64,000 bases of DNA from positions 3,162,001-3,226,000 of the forward strand of contig NZ_CP017718.1 of NCBI RefSeq assembly GCF_001854405.1, in the 5' to 3' direction. The stretch's first letter is position 1. Each line of letters opens with the position of its first letter. The notes under the pieces are model-generated. The model saw only the letters and a list, made by a program, of their open reading frames with translations, ran no database searches and had not been told where the DNA came from. Made by a program: the position numbers and the translations under genes. Of this stretch, positions 7,976 through 16,199 are shown one piece after another. The stretch comes from Hyphomonas sp. Mor2. Its GTDB lineage: Bacteria; Pseudomonadota; Alphaproteobacteria; Caulobacterales; Hyphomonadaceae.

Positions 7976-9490
7976 TCACTCAATCTGGACCCGGTAGCGG
8001 ATCGTGAAGCTGGGATTGGCGCCGCCGGAATTGCCGTTCATGGCGCCATCAAATTGCAGCTGGAAGGCCGCCACGGTGGGATCGAATCCGGCGCTCGGCG
8101 TCATGCTGGTGCCTGATCCGTTCAGGAAGGTCACGCCATCGCCGCCATCGCCAAGGCTGCCAAAATTCAGGCTGACGCCGCTGGCCGCAGCGCCGCTGCC
8201 ATCGATGAACTCGAACGGTGAGCCGAACCCGTCAAAATCTCCGGCGAACAGGCTGGTATTGGAATCGATCGCGTCGCCGATCGCCACAGTGCCGGCATCG
8301 GCGGAGCCCAGCCCGTTATTGGTGACCTGGATCGAATAGATCGCCCAGGCGCCGGGAATACCGAGCGGATTGCTGGTGCCATTGATCGGATCCTGCTCGA
8401 TCACGACCGACTTGCTGACCGAGAAATCCGGCTGTGCGCGATTGAAACAGAGATCGTCGACATGCCAATAGTCGAAATCGCTGCCGCTGGCACCGGCATA
8501 GACGAACCGGACCTGAAAGTTTGGATGCCAGGCGGAGACGGGCATTGTGTAGGTTCGCGAAAAGATCTCGCCTTGCGCGCCATTGCCGGGAAATGTCTCA
8601 AGCGAGACCCAGCTGCTGGCGGCATTGAGATACTGGAAGGTCAGATCCTCTCCCGCATCCGGGTTTTCACTGAACGTGTCCGACCCGCGGCGCACCCAGA
8701 CTTCGGTCTCGGCGAGATTGTCAGAGTCGAAGCTGATCGAGGTTGCGGTCACTGTGTCGTGGCGCAGGAACATGGAATTGGCAGAGGACTGGAACGTATC
8801 GCCATTGATCCCGGCGCGGGTCGCATTGGTTGCGGTCCAGTTGCCAAAGCCGCTTTCAAAGCGCTCACATTGGCCGACCCCCATACCGGAGGGCAAAGGC
8901 GGCGGCGGCGCCGTGCCGGTCTCGACCAGAAGCACGTCATCAATGTGCCAATAGTCGTAGCCAATACCACCATTCGCCGGCGGCCCGCCGCTGCCACCGG
9001 TCTGACGGAAGCGTAACTGAAAGCCGGCATGCAGCGCGCCTGCTGGCAGGTCGAGGCTGACATTGGTGATCTCGCCATTGGGACCGGCCCCGGCCAGCGT
9101 CTGGATCGGCACCCAGATGGCGCTGGCATCGAGATATTCGAAGACAAAATCCTCGCCCGCATCGACATCCTCACTGAACGCATCGAGGCCCTGACGCAGC
9201 CAGGCGGTCAGGGTCGCTCCGGTCACGGCGGAGAGATCCAGCACCGGACCGGTAATGGTCACGACATCGCCGCGCGTGAAGGCGGAGCAGTTTCCGGAAT
9301 TTGCGGTCTGGGTCGATGTGGCGGCGAGGTTGGTGTCCGATACGGTCCAGAGCGGCGACAGCGTATCGCAGCTGGCGCCGGAATCGAAATCATCGAACAG
9401 GAGCGTATCGCCAGGCGCGGCGTGTGCCGGCACAGCAAAGCACGCCCACGCTGCGCCCGCCGCGAGCAGATATGGCATTCCCCGAACCAT
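7976..9490 (-). CDS. Secreted protein with duplicated MAM/lectin-like domain and a DUF11-like C-terminal domain
   Basis: 504 residues with a signal peptide (MVRGMPYLLAAGAAWACFAVPAHA). An internal duplication is plain: residues ~27-190 and ~205-355 share the order GDVVTITGPVLDL / ATSISFDS, AFSEDVDAGEDFVFEYLD / TFSENPDAGEDLTFQYLN, and YDYWHIDDVLL / FDYWHVDDLCF. The shared DYWHxDD ending and beta-rich composition suggest jelly-roll (MAM-like) domains. The last ~140 residues resemble the DUF11/conserved-repeat fold of surface proteins (ITNNGLGSADAG). Four cysteines may form disulfides. No catalytic signature is visible; an adhesive or matrix role is a guess. No C-terminal sorting signal was seen. 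Confidence 0.7.
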   Translation of the reverse strand: MVRGMPYLLAAGAAWACFAVPAHAAPGDTLLFDDFDSGASCDTLSPLWTVSDTNLAATSTQTANSGNCSAFTRGDVVTITGPVLDLSAVTGATLTAWLRQGLDAFSEDVDAGEDFVFEYLDASAIWVPIQTLAGAGPNGEITNVSLDLPAGALHAGFQLRFRQTGGSGGPPANGGIGYDYWHIDDVLLVETGTAPPPPLPSGMGVGQCERFESGFGNWTATNATRAGINGDTFQSSANSMFLRHDTVTATSISFDSDNLAETEVWVRRGSDTFSENPDAGEDLTFQYLNAASSWVSLETFPGNGAQGEIFSRTYTMPVSAWHPNFQVRFVYAGASGSDFDYWHVDDLCFNRAQPDFSVSKSVVIEQDPINGTSNPLGIPGAWAIYSIQVTNNGLGSADAGTVAIGDAIDSNTSLFAGDFDGFGSPFEFIDGSGAAASGVSLNFGSLGDGGDGVTFLNGSGTSMTPSAGFDPTVAAFQLQFDGAMNGNSGGANPSFTIRYRVQIE

Positions 9491-9553
9491 AGGTTGGCAT
9501 TAGCGCAGACGCCTTTACACTCTCTGAACGACGGAATCGCCGAAGGAGGGACC

Positions 9554-10423
9554 ATGTTGCGTTTATTGGCTTTTTTCGGATGCCTGTGGGCTTATGGGGG
9601 CGGTCTTGGGGGCGATCTTGGGGGCAGTTTGGGGGGAGTCTTGAGCCCGCTGGCCAGCGCGCATACGGCCACCCCAACCCAGACGACCTATCTCGGCAAT
9701 GAAGGGATCATGGTCAGCGATGGGCATACAACCGTCCTGTTTGATCCGCTCTATCCGAACGGCTTCGGGACCTATCAGATGGTGCCGGACGCGATGCGAC
9801 AGGACCTGATGGCGGGCGCCGCGCCGTATGAAAATATCGACGCGATCTTCATCAGCCATATGCATCCCGATCACTTCTCTGTCGATGAGGCGATCCTGTA
9901 TCTGCAGACCCATCCAGACGTGCAGTTATTCGCCCCGGCGCAGGCCGTCGACTGGATGCGGGAAGAAACAGAGGATGAGTCCATCTTTGACCGCGTCATA
10001 CCGGTCGGTCTGGAACGGCTGGACGCGCCGCTCTCCTTCAGGCATGACGAGCTCGAGATCGATGTGGTGCGGATCCCGCACGCCGGTTGGCCAGCCCGGG
10101 CAGACGTCTCCAACCTGGTCTGGCGGGTGACGCTCAACGACGGCATCACGGTCATGCATCTGGGCGATGCTGATCCCAATGATGAGCATTTTGCGCCACA
10201 TGATGAGCACTGGATGGTGACGCGGACGGACAATGCCTATCCTCCTTACTGGTTCTTCAGCATGGGCGACGGCCCGCAAATCCTGTCCACGCGCCTGAAC
10301 GCGCTGAAATCGACGGGCATTCACGTGCCGATCGAACTGCCGGTGGATCTGTTCGTGTCCGGCGAGGACTTCTTTCACACGCCTGGCGAAACGCGGCTGA
10401 TCCAGAAAGTGGCGGCAGAGTGA
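9554..10423 (+). CDS. Exported MBL-fold metallohydrolase
   Basis: 289 residues from ATG 9554, chosen over upstream in-frame codons because GGAGGG sits just before it. An N-terminal hydrophobic segment with a Gly-Leu repeat precedes the domain, so export is likely. The metallo-beta-lactamase fold shows FISHMHPDHFSVDEA (HxHxDH metal site), VVRIPHAGWP and VMHLGDADPND, and lacks the cysteine or CPS domains of other subfamilies. It resembles UlaG/lactonase-like hydrolases; the substrate is unknown. First gene of a four-gene operon: the next gene begins in the stop codon (GTGA). Confidence 0.8.
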   Translation: MLRLLAFFGCLWAYGGGLGGDLGGSLGGVLSPLASAHTATPTQTTYLGNEGIMVSDGHTTVLFDPLYPNGFGTYQMVPDAMRQDLMAGAAPYENIDAIFISHMHPDHFSVDEAILYLQTHPDVQLFAPAQAVDWMREETEDESIFDRVIPVGLERLDAPLSFRHDELEIDVVRIPHAGWPARADVSNLVWRVTLNDGITVMHLGDADPNDEHFAPHDEHWMVTRTDNAYPPYWFFSMGDGPQILSTRLNALKSTGIHVPIELPVDLFVSGEDFFHTPGETRLIQKVAAE

Positions 10424-10938
10424 GGTCTGGCTTGCGCGCGGCCTTGCTCGATTATGACGGCAAGGCGGTGTCTCACCTGTCGGAGACCGGCGTCCGGTTC
10501 GCGCAGGACCCTGAGTATCTCGCAGACCTTGTCGCGCTCTCGGCAGATCCCGAGGCGCATATTGCGGACGGCGCAACCTGGCTGATAAAGGACCATCTCG
10601 AAACGGGCGGTACGCTGGCCGCAGACCTGGTGGCGCCCTGGCTACACGGTCTCAAAACCTCCGCCAGCTGGGCGGCGCTCCTGCACATTCTGCAGAGTGC
10701 TCGTTTTCTCGACCTGGCTGAGATCACGGATGGCGCTGTGTTTGCCGCGATCCTGCGGCTTGCAGGCCACGAAAGACCCTTCCTTCGCGCCTGGGCCACC
10801 GATGCGTACTGGCGCGCGGCGCAGGCGCACCCTGATCTACGATCGCGCGCGGAAGACCTGGTCGAAAAGGCCAGCAACGATCCCGCCGCCTCTGTCCGCG
10901 CTCGGGCCCGCAATATTGAAAAGGAAATGTCGCGATGA
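10420..10938 (+). CDS. HEAT-repeat-like protein
   Basis: 172 residues starting at GTG that overlaps the stop of the MBL gene by 4 bases, so translation is coupled. The sequence is almost entirely helical and shows repeat-like helices (DPEYLADLVALSADPEAHIAD, SWAALLHILQSARFL, RPFLRAWATDAYWRAAQAHP, DPAASVRARARNIEKEM), typical of HEAT/armadillo-like scaffolds. The last unit (SVRARARNI) is a classical HEAT pattern. No catalytic site is seen. It probably binds a protein partner, perhaps a neighbour in the operon. The next gene starts inside its stop codon (ATGA). Confidence 0.65.
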   Translation: MRSGLRAALLDYDGKAVSHLSETGVRFAQDPEYLADLVALSADPEAHIADGATWLIKDHLETGGTLAADLVAPWLHGLKTSASWAALLHILQSARFLDLAEITDGAVFAAILRLAGHERPFLRAWATDAYWRAAQAHPDLRSRAEDLVEKASNDPAASVRARARNIEKEMSR

Positions 10939-11174
10939 AACAGATCAAACTCTCTGATGACCGGCGCGCTCGCCTGGTCGGTCAATTGCAGACCCTGTTC
11001 GCCGCCGAGTTTGATGAAACCCTTTCCGAGTTTCGCGCCGAGCAGATCCTCGAATTGATGCTGAAAACGCTGGGACCGGGGATCTATAATCAGGCGGTCC
11101 AGGATGTGCGCGCGCACTTGCAGTCAAAGCTCGACGATCTGGATGGTGAAGTCTATGTCGACGACCGGACCTAG
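10935..11174 (+). CDS. DUF2164 family protein
   Basis: 79 residues: MKQIKLSDDRRARLVGQLQTLF followed by FDETLSEFRAEQILELMLKTLGPGIYNQAVQDVRAHLQSKLDDLDGEVY. The LGPGIYNQAVxD core and the short helical layout match DUF2164, a widespread small cytoplasmic family of unknown function. Start shares ATGA with the stop of the HEAT-like gene. Length equals the family norm. Confidence 0.82.
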   Translation: MKQIKLSDDRRARLVGQLQTLFAAEFDETLSEFRAEQILELMLKTLGPGIYNQAVQDVRAHLQSKLDDLDGEVYVDDRT

Positions 11175-11192
11175 ACATTAGAAGGAATCGGC

Positions 11193-11528
11193 ATGTCTCT
11201 CACCCTATACGGCCTGAAAAATTGCGACACGTGCAAGAAGGCGCTGAAAGCGCTTGAAGCGGCAAATGTCGCTGTACAGTTCGTCGACATTCGCGCCGAA
11301 GCGGACCTCGAGGCGTGTGTGCCAGCCTGGCTGGCGGCGGCCGGCGCGGACGTGCTGGTCAACCGTCGATCGACGACCTGGCGCAATCTGTCTGAGGTCG
11401 AACGCGCCGGCGATCCGCAGGCCTTGCTGATCGCGCATCCGACCCTGGTCAAACGCCCGGTCATCGACGCGGGCGATCAGGTTCATGTCGGCTGGTCGAA
11501 GCCTGTGCAAGCGGCGCTGCTCGGCTGA
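11193..11528 (+). CDS. ArsC/Spx-type thioredoxin-fold reductase
   Basis: 111 residues with the ArsC-family fold: LTLYGLKNCDTCKKALKALEA at the N-terminus with a CxxC pair, VQFVDIRAEADLE, the LVNRRSTTWRNLS segment and HPTLVKRPVI, which is the cis-proline region. This matches the YffB/ArsC-like subgroup of the family and not true arsenate reductases, which have a single N-terminal cysteine of different context and resistance-operon neighbours. Likely a glutathione- or thiol-dependent oxidoreductase. AGAAGGA lies 8 nt before the ATG. It follows DUF2164 by 18 bp, so it is probably the last gene of this operon. Confidence 0.8.
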   Translation: MSLTLYGLKNCDTCKKALKALEAANVAVQFVDIRAEADLEACVPAWLAAAGADVLVNRRSTTWRNLSEVERAGDPQALLIAHPTLVKRPVIDAGDQVHVGWSKPVQAALLG

Positions 11529-11637
11529 GCGCGGCAGGGTCAAGCCCGGTAAATGCCAGCCGCACTCTTGGGGAAGCTTCGTCAAAATGGTATCGCCATT
11601 CCTGTAATGCTCCCGGCAGTGGGGCAGGGGATGAGCT

Positions 11638-12387
11638 ATGCAAGAGGTCGAAGCGAAATGGATCGAGGCGTCCCTGCGCGCCTTTCCGGCTGAAGACCTG
11701 TCGCCCATCCTCGACATAGGCAGCCAGACGCTCGCCTTTCGCACCCAGGACAAGCCCTATATCCATGAGAAACTGTTCGCGCCCTTGATGGCGCGCGGCG
11801 TGTCCATCATCTATTCGGATCTCCAGGAAGGCGAGGGCATCGATCTTTCGGCCAACCTGCTTGAAGCGGATGGGTTCGACGAGATCAAGGCGACCGCGCC
11901 GCGCACGATTTTCTGCAACAATGTCCTCGAGCACGTGCTGGATCCAGCCGAGTTCGCCAATCGCTGCTTTGCGCTGCTGCCACCCGGTGGGCGCCTGGTG
12001 ATCACTGTGCCGAAAAGCTATCCGCATCACCGCGATCCGATCGATACGATGTTTCGACCGACGCCAGCGGAAATCTGCGCGCTGATCTCAGCGCCGCATG
12101 AGGTCCTGGTATCGGACATTATCGATGTCGGTTCTTATCGGGACAATCTGAAAAAGCGCCCCTGGATCATCTACCGACAGATCGTTCGCCTGCCATTTCC
12201 ATTCCTCGGCTGGACCAAGTGGAAACGGTCGATGAAAAAGTTCTACTGGATGATCTGGCCGTATCGCCAATCCTGCGTGGTGCTGCAGAAACCGCTCAGT
12301 TCCGCGAGCGTGGATTCAGATACAGAGCTTCCTCATCATGATCGAGGTCCGCTTCAACCTTCCCCCGAAGCACCTGCTCAGCCATAG
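11638..12387 (+). CDS. Class I SAM-dependent methyltransferase
   Basis: 249 residues. Motif I-like ILDIGSQTLAF lies near residue 24, an acidic strand IIYSDLQEGEGID near 58, CNNVLEHVLDPAEFANRCF near 90 and LLPPGGRLVITVPKSYPHH near 105, which together define a small-molecule methyltransferase of the Methyltransf_11 type. The glycine-rich loop is reduced (DIGSQ), as in sugar or lipid-modifying members. The C-terminal stretch WKRSMKKFYWMIWPYRQS is basic and aromatic and may bind membrane. The last ~30 codons overlap the convergent gene by 92 bp, unusual and possibly a sign that the C-terminus is not conserved. Confidence 0.78.
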   Translation: MQEVEAKWIEASLRAFPAEDLSPILDIGSQTLAFRTQDKPYIHEKLFAPLMARGVSIIYSDLQEGEGIDLSANLLEADGFDEIKATAPRTIFCNNVLEHVLDPAEFANRCFALLPPGGRLVITVPKSYPHHRDPIDTMFRPTPAEICALISAPHEVLVSDIIDVGSYRDNLKKRPWIIYRQIVRLPFPFLGWTKWKRSMKKFYWMIWPYRQSCVVLQKPLSSASVDSDTELPHHDRGPLQPSPEAPAQP

Positions 12388-13120
12388 CGGCGACATGTTT
12401 GCGCCCGGCGCGATTGAACTTCAGCACAGCGCAGAACAGCTCCAGCACGGCTTCCAGTTTACGGTCCTGAAAGTCGGGATCGATCCGCACCATCCAGGCG
12501 CCGCCCAGATTGATCACCTGATGATCGAGCTTGCCGATCTTGCGTCCCTTTTGGTTGTAGACACTGTAATCAGCGCTGAGGCTGAACCAGTGGCGACGGA
12601 TCGTGTAGAATTCAGACCGCGTCTTGCCCTGAATGAAGAAGCTGAATTTCTCTGGCTGAAACGGCCAGTGCATGGCCGAGCGTTCGAGCTGGATCAGCTG
12701 CTTGTGCCGGGCCAGGTTGATGGCAAAGGACTGCACCGCCCGACCGCCCGCAGCGAGGGTCAGCTGGGTGGAGCGACCAAGCAACATTTCGGCGGTTCCG
12801 CGCCAGGACAGGGTCTCTGAAAACAGCTTGATGACCAGGCGGCGTTCGAAGCCCTCGCTGCCATCCCAGAGCTCCTGACGATATCCGATCAGCGCCTCGC
12901 GCTTGCCGTCAATCACGGTCTGGCCATACAGCTCCATATCCTTGGTGAACTGGTCGGACGCGGCTTCATTCTGCGTCCGCTTCATGATGCCGATCTCGGC
13001 GGTGTTGAGATCGGTGGCCCAGAAATCAACTTTCACCTTGCGCCGCTTGGTCTTCACCTTTGCGCGCTTTGCCGGTTTCACATCACCAGCATCGGCCGCG
13101 AGCGCCATTCCATCTGCCAT
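12296..13120 (-). CDS. Conserved hypothetical protein, possibly LURP-one/tubby-like
   Basis: 274 residues from ATG 13120, which has GGAG 9 nt upstream; an in-frame ATG at 13159 lacks one. The N-terminus is basic (KPAKRAKVKTKRRKVKV). The central part has SEFYTIRRHWFSLSADYSVYNQKGRKIGKLDHQVINLGGAWMV, a beta-hairpin series that resembles LURP-one/phospholipid-scramblase-like folds, but this is a weak pattern match. The C-terminus is charged. No catalytic motif or membrane segment. Its 3' end overlaps the convergent methyltransferase gene. Confidence 0.55.
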   Translation of the reverse strand: MADGMALAADAGDVKPAKRAKVKTKRRKVKVDFWATDLNTAEIGIMKRTQNEAASDQFTKDMELYGQTVIDGKREALIGYRQELWDGSEGFERRLVIKLFSETLSWRGTAEMLLGRSTQLTLAAGGRAVQSFAINLARHKQLIQLERSAMHWPFQPEKFSFFIQGKTRSEFYTIRRHWFSLSADYSVYNQKGRKIGKLDHQVINLGGAWMVRIDPDFQDRKLEAVLELFCAVLKFNRAGRKHVAAMAEQVLRGKVEADLDHDEEALYLNPRSRN

Positions 13121-13214
13121 ATCCGTCTCCGAGAATTCGAGAATCGCCTTGCCCCGCAATCTCGTCTCGAGTGGTCAGGATTTGGTTAACAGCGCTGCGG
13201 CCCCTGTTAACGCA

Positions 13215-13709
13215 TCAGGCTTGCAGGTCGGCGAGCAGTTGGGCGAGCAGTTCCATGCCTGCGCCCCAGCCCTTGCCAAGGTTCTCGACCGCATCGGCAA
13301 AGCAGGCAATCTCTGCCGCGCTTGCTTCATGCGGTGACCATTCCAGGCGCATTCGGGTTCGACCCCCAAGGTCTTCGAACGTGACCACGGTGAGCAATGT
13401 GGCGGGCCAATCCGGCATCATCGGATTAGGGGTCAGGTTCCAGTCTGCATCCGTCGTGGACATCAGCATGACGAGGCGTTCCGGTGGCGACACTTCGGTA
13501 TACTCAGACTTTTGATAGCCCGAGCGTTCGCCCATTTTCATTTCATTGAGCCAGACCCCGCCAGGTTTGACGTTCAGCTCATGGATGACGGTTTCAACGC
13601 CCGGCCCATACCAATGGGACAGGTGTTCCGCCTCAGTCCAGGTTTTCCAGACCAGTTCGCGCGGGGCTTCAAAGTCGCGTTCCATGACGAAGACAGGCAA
13701 TTCACTCAT
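13215..13709 (-). CDS. AHSA1/SRPBCC domain protein
   Basis: About 164 residues from ATG 13709 (MSELPVFVMERDFEAPRELVWKTWTEAEHLSHWYGP). This start, the ERxFxAPxELVWxxWT motif and the later LVMLMSTTDADW, TLLTVVTFED and TRMRLEW strands define an activator-of-Hsp90-ATPase-homolog/START-like fold, a helix-grip cavity that binds hydrophobic ligands. The start codon overlaps the end of the upstream ArsR-type regulator gene by 8 bases. This ArsR-AHSA1 pairing is common and suggests that the regulator controls or senses through the ligand-binding protein. The ligand is unknown. Confidence 0.88.
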   Translation of the reverse strand: MSELPVFVMERDFEAPRELVWKTWTEAEHLSHWYGPGVETVIHELNVKPGGVWLNEMKMGERSGYQKSEYTEVSPPERLVMLMSTTDADWNLTPNPMMPDWPATLLTVVTFEDLGGRTRMRLEWSPHEASAAEIACFADAVENLGKGWGAGMELLAQLLADLQA

Positions 13710-14073
13710 CGCGAGGGTCCTTTTTAGGGGTTGATTGCAATTCACTCAGCAAGCCATCCAACTGGTCGAAGCTGCCGGCCCAGAACTCCCGGAATTCCTC
13801 AAGCCAGGCGACAGCGTCCTGCATGGGGGCCGCATTCAAACGGGCCGGACGGCGCTGCTGATCAACAGCGCGGGTCACGAGGCCGGCCCGTTCGAGCACT
13901 TTCAGGTGCTTGGAGATTGCCGGCTGACTCATCTCAAAAGGCGACGCGATCTCGTTTACGGAGGCGTCACCGGTCGACAATTGGGCCAGGATCGCGCGCC
14001 GGGTCGGGTCGGCAAGGGCTGCGAACACAGCATCCAGATTTGCGCCTGAACTGTTAGCAATTCCTATGTTCAT
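13702..14073 (-). CDS. ArsR-family winged-helix repressor
   Basis: 123 residues. The ArsR wHTH is complete: FAALADPTRRAILAQLSTGDASVNEIAS, then MSQPAISKHLKVLERAGLVTRAVDQQRRPARLNAAPM. No metal-binding cysteine pair is present, so it belongs to the metal-independent group that travels with AHSA1 proteins. It is the first gene of the pair and its start codon lies inside a perfect 16-bp palindrome, an arrangement expected for autorepression. Confidence 0.9.
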   Translation of the reverse strand: MNIGIANSSGANLDAVFAALADPTRRAILAQLSTGDASVNEIASPFEMSQPAISKHLKVLERAGLVTRAVDQQRRPARLNAAPMQDAVAWLEEFREFWAGSFDQLDGLLSELQSTPKKDPRDE

Positions 14074-14109
14074 AACCAGCTGGTTATATTATAGAATACG
14101 TGCCGTCAA
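14072..14109 (-). promoter_or_regulatory. Promoter and palindromic operator of the ArsR-AHSA1 pair
   Basis: ATAACCAGCTGGTTAT at 14072-14087 is a perfect 16-bp palindrome that includes two bases of the ArsR start codon. Reading the reverse strand, TTGACG (14109-14104) can serve as -35 and TATAAC, overlapping the palindrome, as -10 with a short 15-bp spacer. Binding of the repressor would cover the -10 and the translation start. The palindrome is seen directly; its assignment to this ArsR is inference. Confidence 0.65.
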
Positions 14110-14129
14110 GCGCGGCCCTAAGGAATGGT

Positions 14130-14858
14130 CTAAGCGGTCAGCGTCCGCGCCTTGTAGACGGTTCGACCATTCAGGATGTCGACAAAGATATGCACGGCAA
14201 TGGCGGGCCAGATCGAGCCGGACAAGACGAAGATCAAGGTGACCAGTCCGCCCATGGCGAACACGGCGGGCAGGTTCTTGAAGCCCTGATAGAGGTGCAG
14301 CATCGTGAACACGGCCAGGGAGGCGAGGGCGGCCGCCCAGAGCGGCAGAAACAGGCTGAACGCCCAGATCAGATAGGCCCGGAAGATGATTTCCTCGGTG
14401 ATCCCGGCCGTGACGCTGAGCAGGCTGAATAGGTGACGCTCTTCGGGCGATTGCGGCAGGAACCCCGACATAACGGGATCCTTGGCCAGGCCGTCGCGAA
14501 ACTGCTGCCGGATCTTCTCGGAGGCCGAGACCAGGCAGAACTGGTAGACGAAATAGGCGGTCATCAGGGCGGCCAGGAGCCAGCCACCGAGCGGCATCAG
14601 GCCGGTCTCGATGTGAAATCCAAGGCCGGCCCAATCGCGGCCGCTGGCGGCCCAGAGCACGATGATGGGCAGGGCGACGGCCCACAGCAACAGGATGGTC
14701 GAGGTATAGTGCTTGACCCGGACCCCGGGTGCGCCGGATGCGAGCTCTTGCCGGGTCCGCTTCAGATTGATCAGGGTTTCGAGCGGCAATCCGATCACGA
14801 TCACGGCCAGCATCACGATATCCACAAGAGAAAAGCTCTCTGCGCTCAAAAAAGGCAT
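14130..14858 (-). CDS. CPBP-family intramembrane glutamic endopeptidase (CAAX-like)
   Basis: 242 residues with about six hydrophobic segments. The CPBP/ABI signature is present: ITEEIIFRAYLIWAF (EExxxR motif), then the second conserved part HLYQGFKN (FxxxH-type) and the third AVHIFVDILNG (HxxxD/N). These residues form the active site of type II CAAX prenyl-protease-like enzymes in the membrane. The start has GGGAG 7 nt upstream. Divergent from a TetR regulator with palindromes between them, so that regulator may control it. Substrate unknown. Confidence 0.87.
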   Translation of the reverse strand: MPFLSAESFSLVDIVMLAVIVIGLPLETLINLKRTRQELASGAPGVRVKHYTSTILLLWAVALPIIVLWAASGRDWAGLGFHIETGLMPLGGWLLAALMTAYFVYQFCLVSASEKIRQQFRDGLAKDPVMSGFLPQSPEERHLFSLLSVTAGITEEIIFRAYLIWAFSLFLPLWAAALASLAVFTMLHLYQGFKNLPAVFAMGGLVTLIFVLSGSIWPAIAVHIFVDILNGRTVYKARTLTA

Positions 14859-14890
14859 TTTCGACTCCCGTCAGACTTCACTTTGGAAGG

Positions 14891-14925
14891 AGTATATACT
14901 AAAATTGAATTTGAATTCAAGTTCA
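14891..14925. promoter_or_regulatory. Palindromic sites between CPBP protease and TetR genes
   Basis: AGTATATACT (14891-14900) is a perfect palindrome and TGAATTTGAATTCAAGTTCA (14906-14925) is a 20-bp dyad with a single mismatched pair. Both lie in the 81-bp divergent intergenic region, the second ending 14 bp before the TetR start. A TetR-type dimer binding to one or both would control both genes. Dyads are seen; the regulator assignment is inference. Confidence 0.55.
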
Positions 14926-14939
14926 TTTTTGGAACAAAC

Positions 14940-15590
14940 ATGCCGCAAGCCATTCGTCCGCCCAAACAAACCCGCGCCATTCGCACCCGGCGCAAGCTGA
15001 TCGAGGCGCTGGAGCGTCTTCTGCGAACCGCCGAGTTTGAACACATCTCGGTGCAGGATATTGCCCGTGAAGCCGGGGTCGCCGTCGGCTCGGTCTATTC
15101 GCATTTCAAGGACAAGAACGCGTTTCTCGAAGCCTTGCTGACCTTCTGGCGCGAGCAGGTGGAAGCCCAGCTCGACGTGGCGGAGACCCAGGACACAGCG
15201 GCCGCACTCGCCGCGCTCGGATCCTTGCGCGCGGCATTGTTTGAAGCGGTCAAATCTGTCCACCAGCAAACGCGCGAGAATGGTCACATTCTGCGCGCGG
15301 TCCACACCTATGCCCGCTTGCATCCGGAGATGGGCGACGAGGATTGGCAGGCCCTGGTGGTGCGCAGTTTCAAGCCGATCGGCGCGTTTATGGCCGCCTA
15401 TGCGGACGAGATCACGGTCACGGACCCTGACCTTGCGACCCGTATTCTCGGCTTCTTCTTCAACACCATCTTCATCCGCTCCGCCCTGATGCCGCAGGAT
15501 ACGCTGCTGGAGGCGATTGAGGTCGAGGATGAGACGCTTGTGCATGAAGCGACCGAGATGCTGTTCGCCTATCTGACTCTGCCACGATGA
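14940..15590 (+). CDS. TetR/AcrR-family transcriptional regulator
   Basis: 216 residues from ATG 14940 (MPQAIRPPKQTRAIRTRRKLIEALERLL); the open frame extends far upstream but the conserved start, the preceding AT-rich dyad and the domain begin here. HTH: EHISVQDIAREAGVAVGSVYSHFKDKNAFLEALL. The C-terminal ligand domain (residues ~70-216) is helical and unassigned. The divergent CPBP protease is the likeliest target along with itself. Confidence 0.88.
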   Translation: MPQAIRPPKQTRAIRTRRKLIEALERLLRTAEFEHISVQDIAREAGVAVGSVYSHFKDKNAFLEALLTFWREQVEAQLDVAETQDTAAALAALGSLRAALFEAVKSVHQQTRENGHILRAVHTYARLHPEMGDEDWQALVVRSFKPIGAFMAAYADEITVTDPDLATRILGFFFNTIFIRSALMPQDTLLEAIEVEDETLVHEATEMLFAYLTLPR

Positions 15591-15665
15591 GGATGACCCG
15601 AATGCGCTCGCCCGGCGCGTCACGGCCTCTTTGCAAGACCTGAATTTGGCACTAGGGTCATCTGC

Positions 15666-15770
15666 ATCCGAGGGGCGCGTCTGGAAGCGCTGAGATCACT
15701 CTGCCGACCGAGTGAGCACCCTTAGAACCTGATCCGGCTAGCGCTCATGCGAACCGGCGTAGGAACGGAG
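15666..15770 (+). ncRNA. TPP riboswitch (THI element)
   Basis: The conserved THI-box order is present: AGGGGCGCG (P2 5' side) from 15671, GCGCTGAGAT at 15687-15696, a P3 hairpin CACTC...GAGTG (15697-15714), GCACCCTTAGAACCTGATCCGG (15716 onward, read in parts: ACCCTT, GAACCTGAT) and CCGGCGTAGGAAC. P1 can form between TCCG (15667-15670) and CGGA (15766-15769). The P5 loop is enlarged. CGGAG of the P1 3' strand is also the Shine-Dalgarno of the next gene (TTG at 15778), so TPP binding would hide it: translational control is inferred. It leads the operon ending in thiC. Confidence 0.92.
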
Positions 15771-15777
15771 AACGCGC

Positions 15778-16199
15778 TTGGCATGGATTGCCACAATACC
15801 CGCCCCACCGCCCGACGTGGCCGCTATCCTGGAGTCCTGTCCGGCGTCCGCGCGGCCGCATCTGGACGCTGTACGGACCCTGATCCTGGAAACCGCGGCG
15901 GCGCGATCCGACGTCGGCCCGCTGACCGAAACCCTGAAATGGGGCCAGCCTTCATATCTCACAAACAAGACCAGGAGCGGCACCACGATCCGTCTCGGCT
16001 GGGCTGAAGATGGCCGTACGATCAGCCTGTTCGTGCATTGCCAGACCAGCCTCGTGAATGAATGGCGTCAGCGCTATGACGACCAGCTGACCCTGGTCGG
16101 CAATCGCGAGATTTCCATGCCTACTGATCAAGACTTACCGCGCGCGACGCTCGAGCACTGTATCGCGATGGCGCTCACTTATCATTCGAGGAAATCGTC

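Noticed and set aside
8004..9503. Plus-strand open frames opposite the duplicated-domain protein
   Set aside because: Antisense shadows; the reverse frame has a signal peptide and clear internal duplication.
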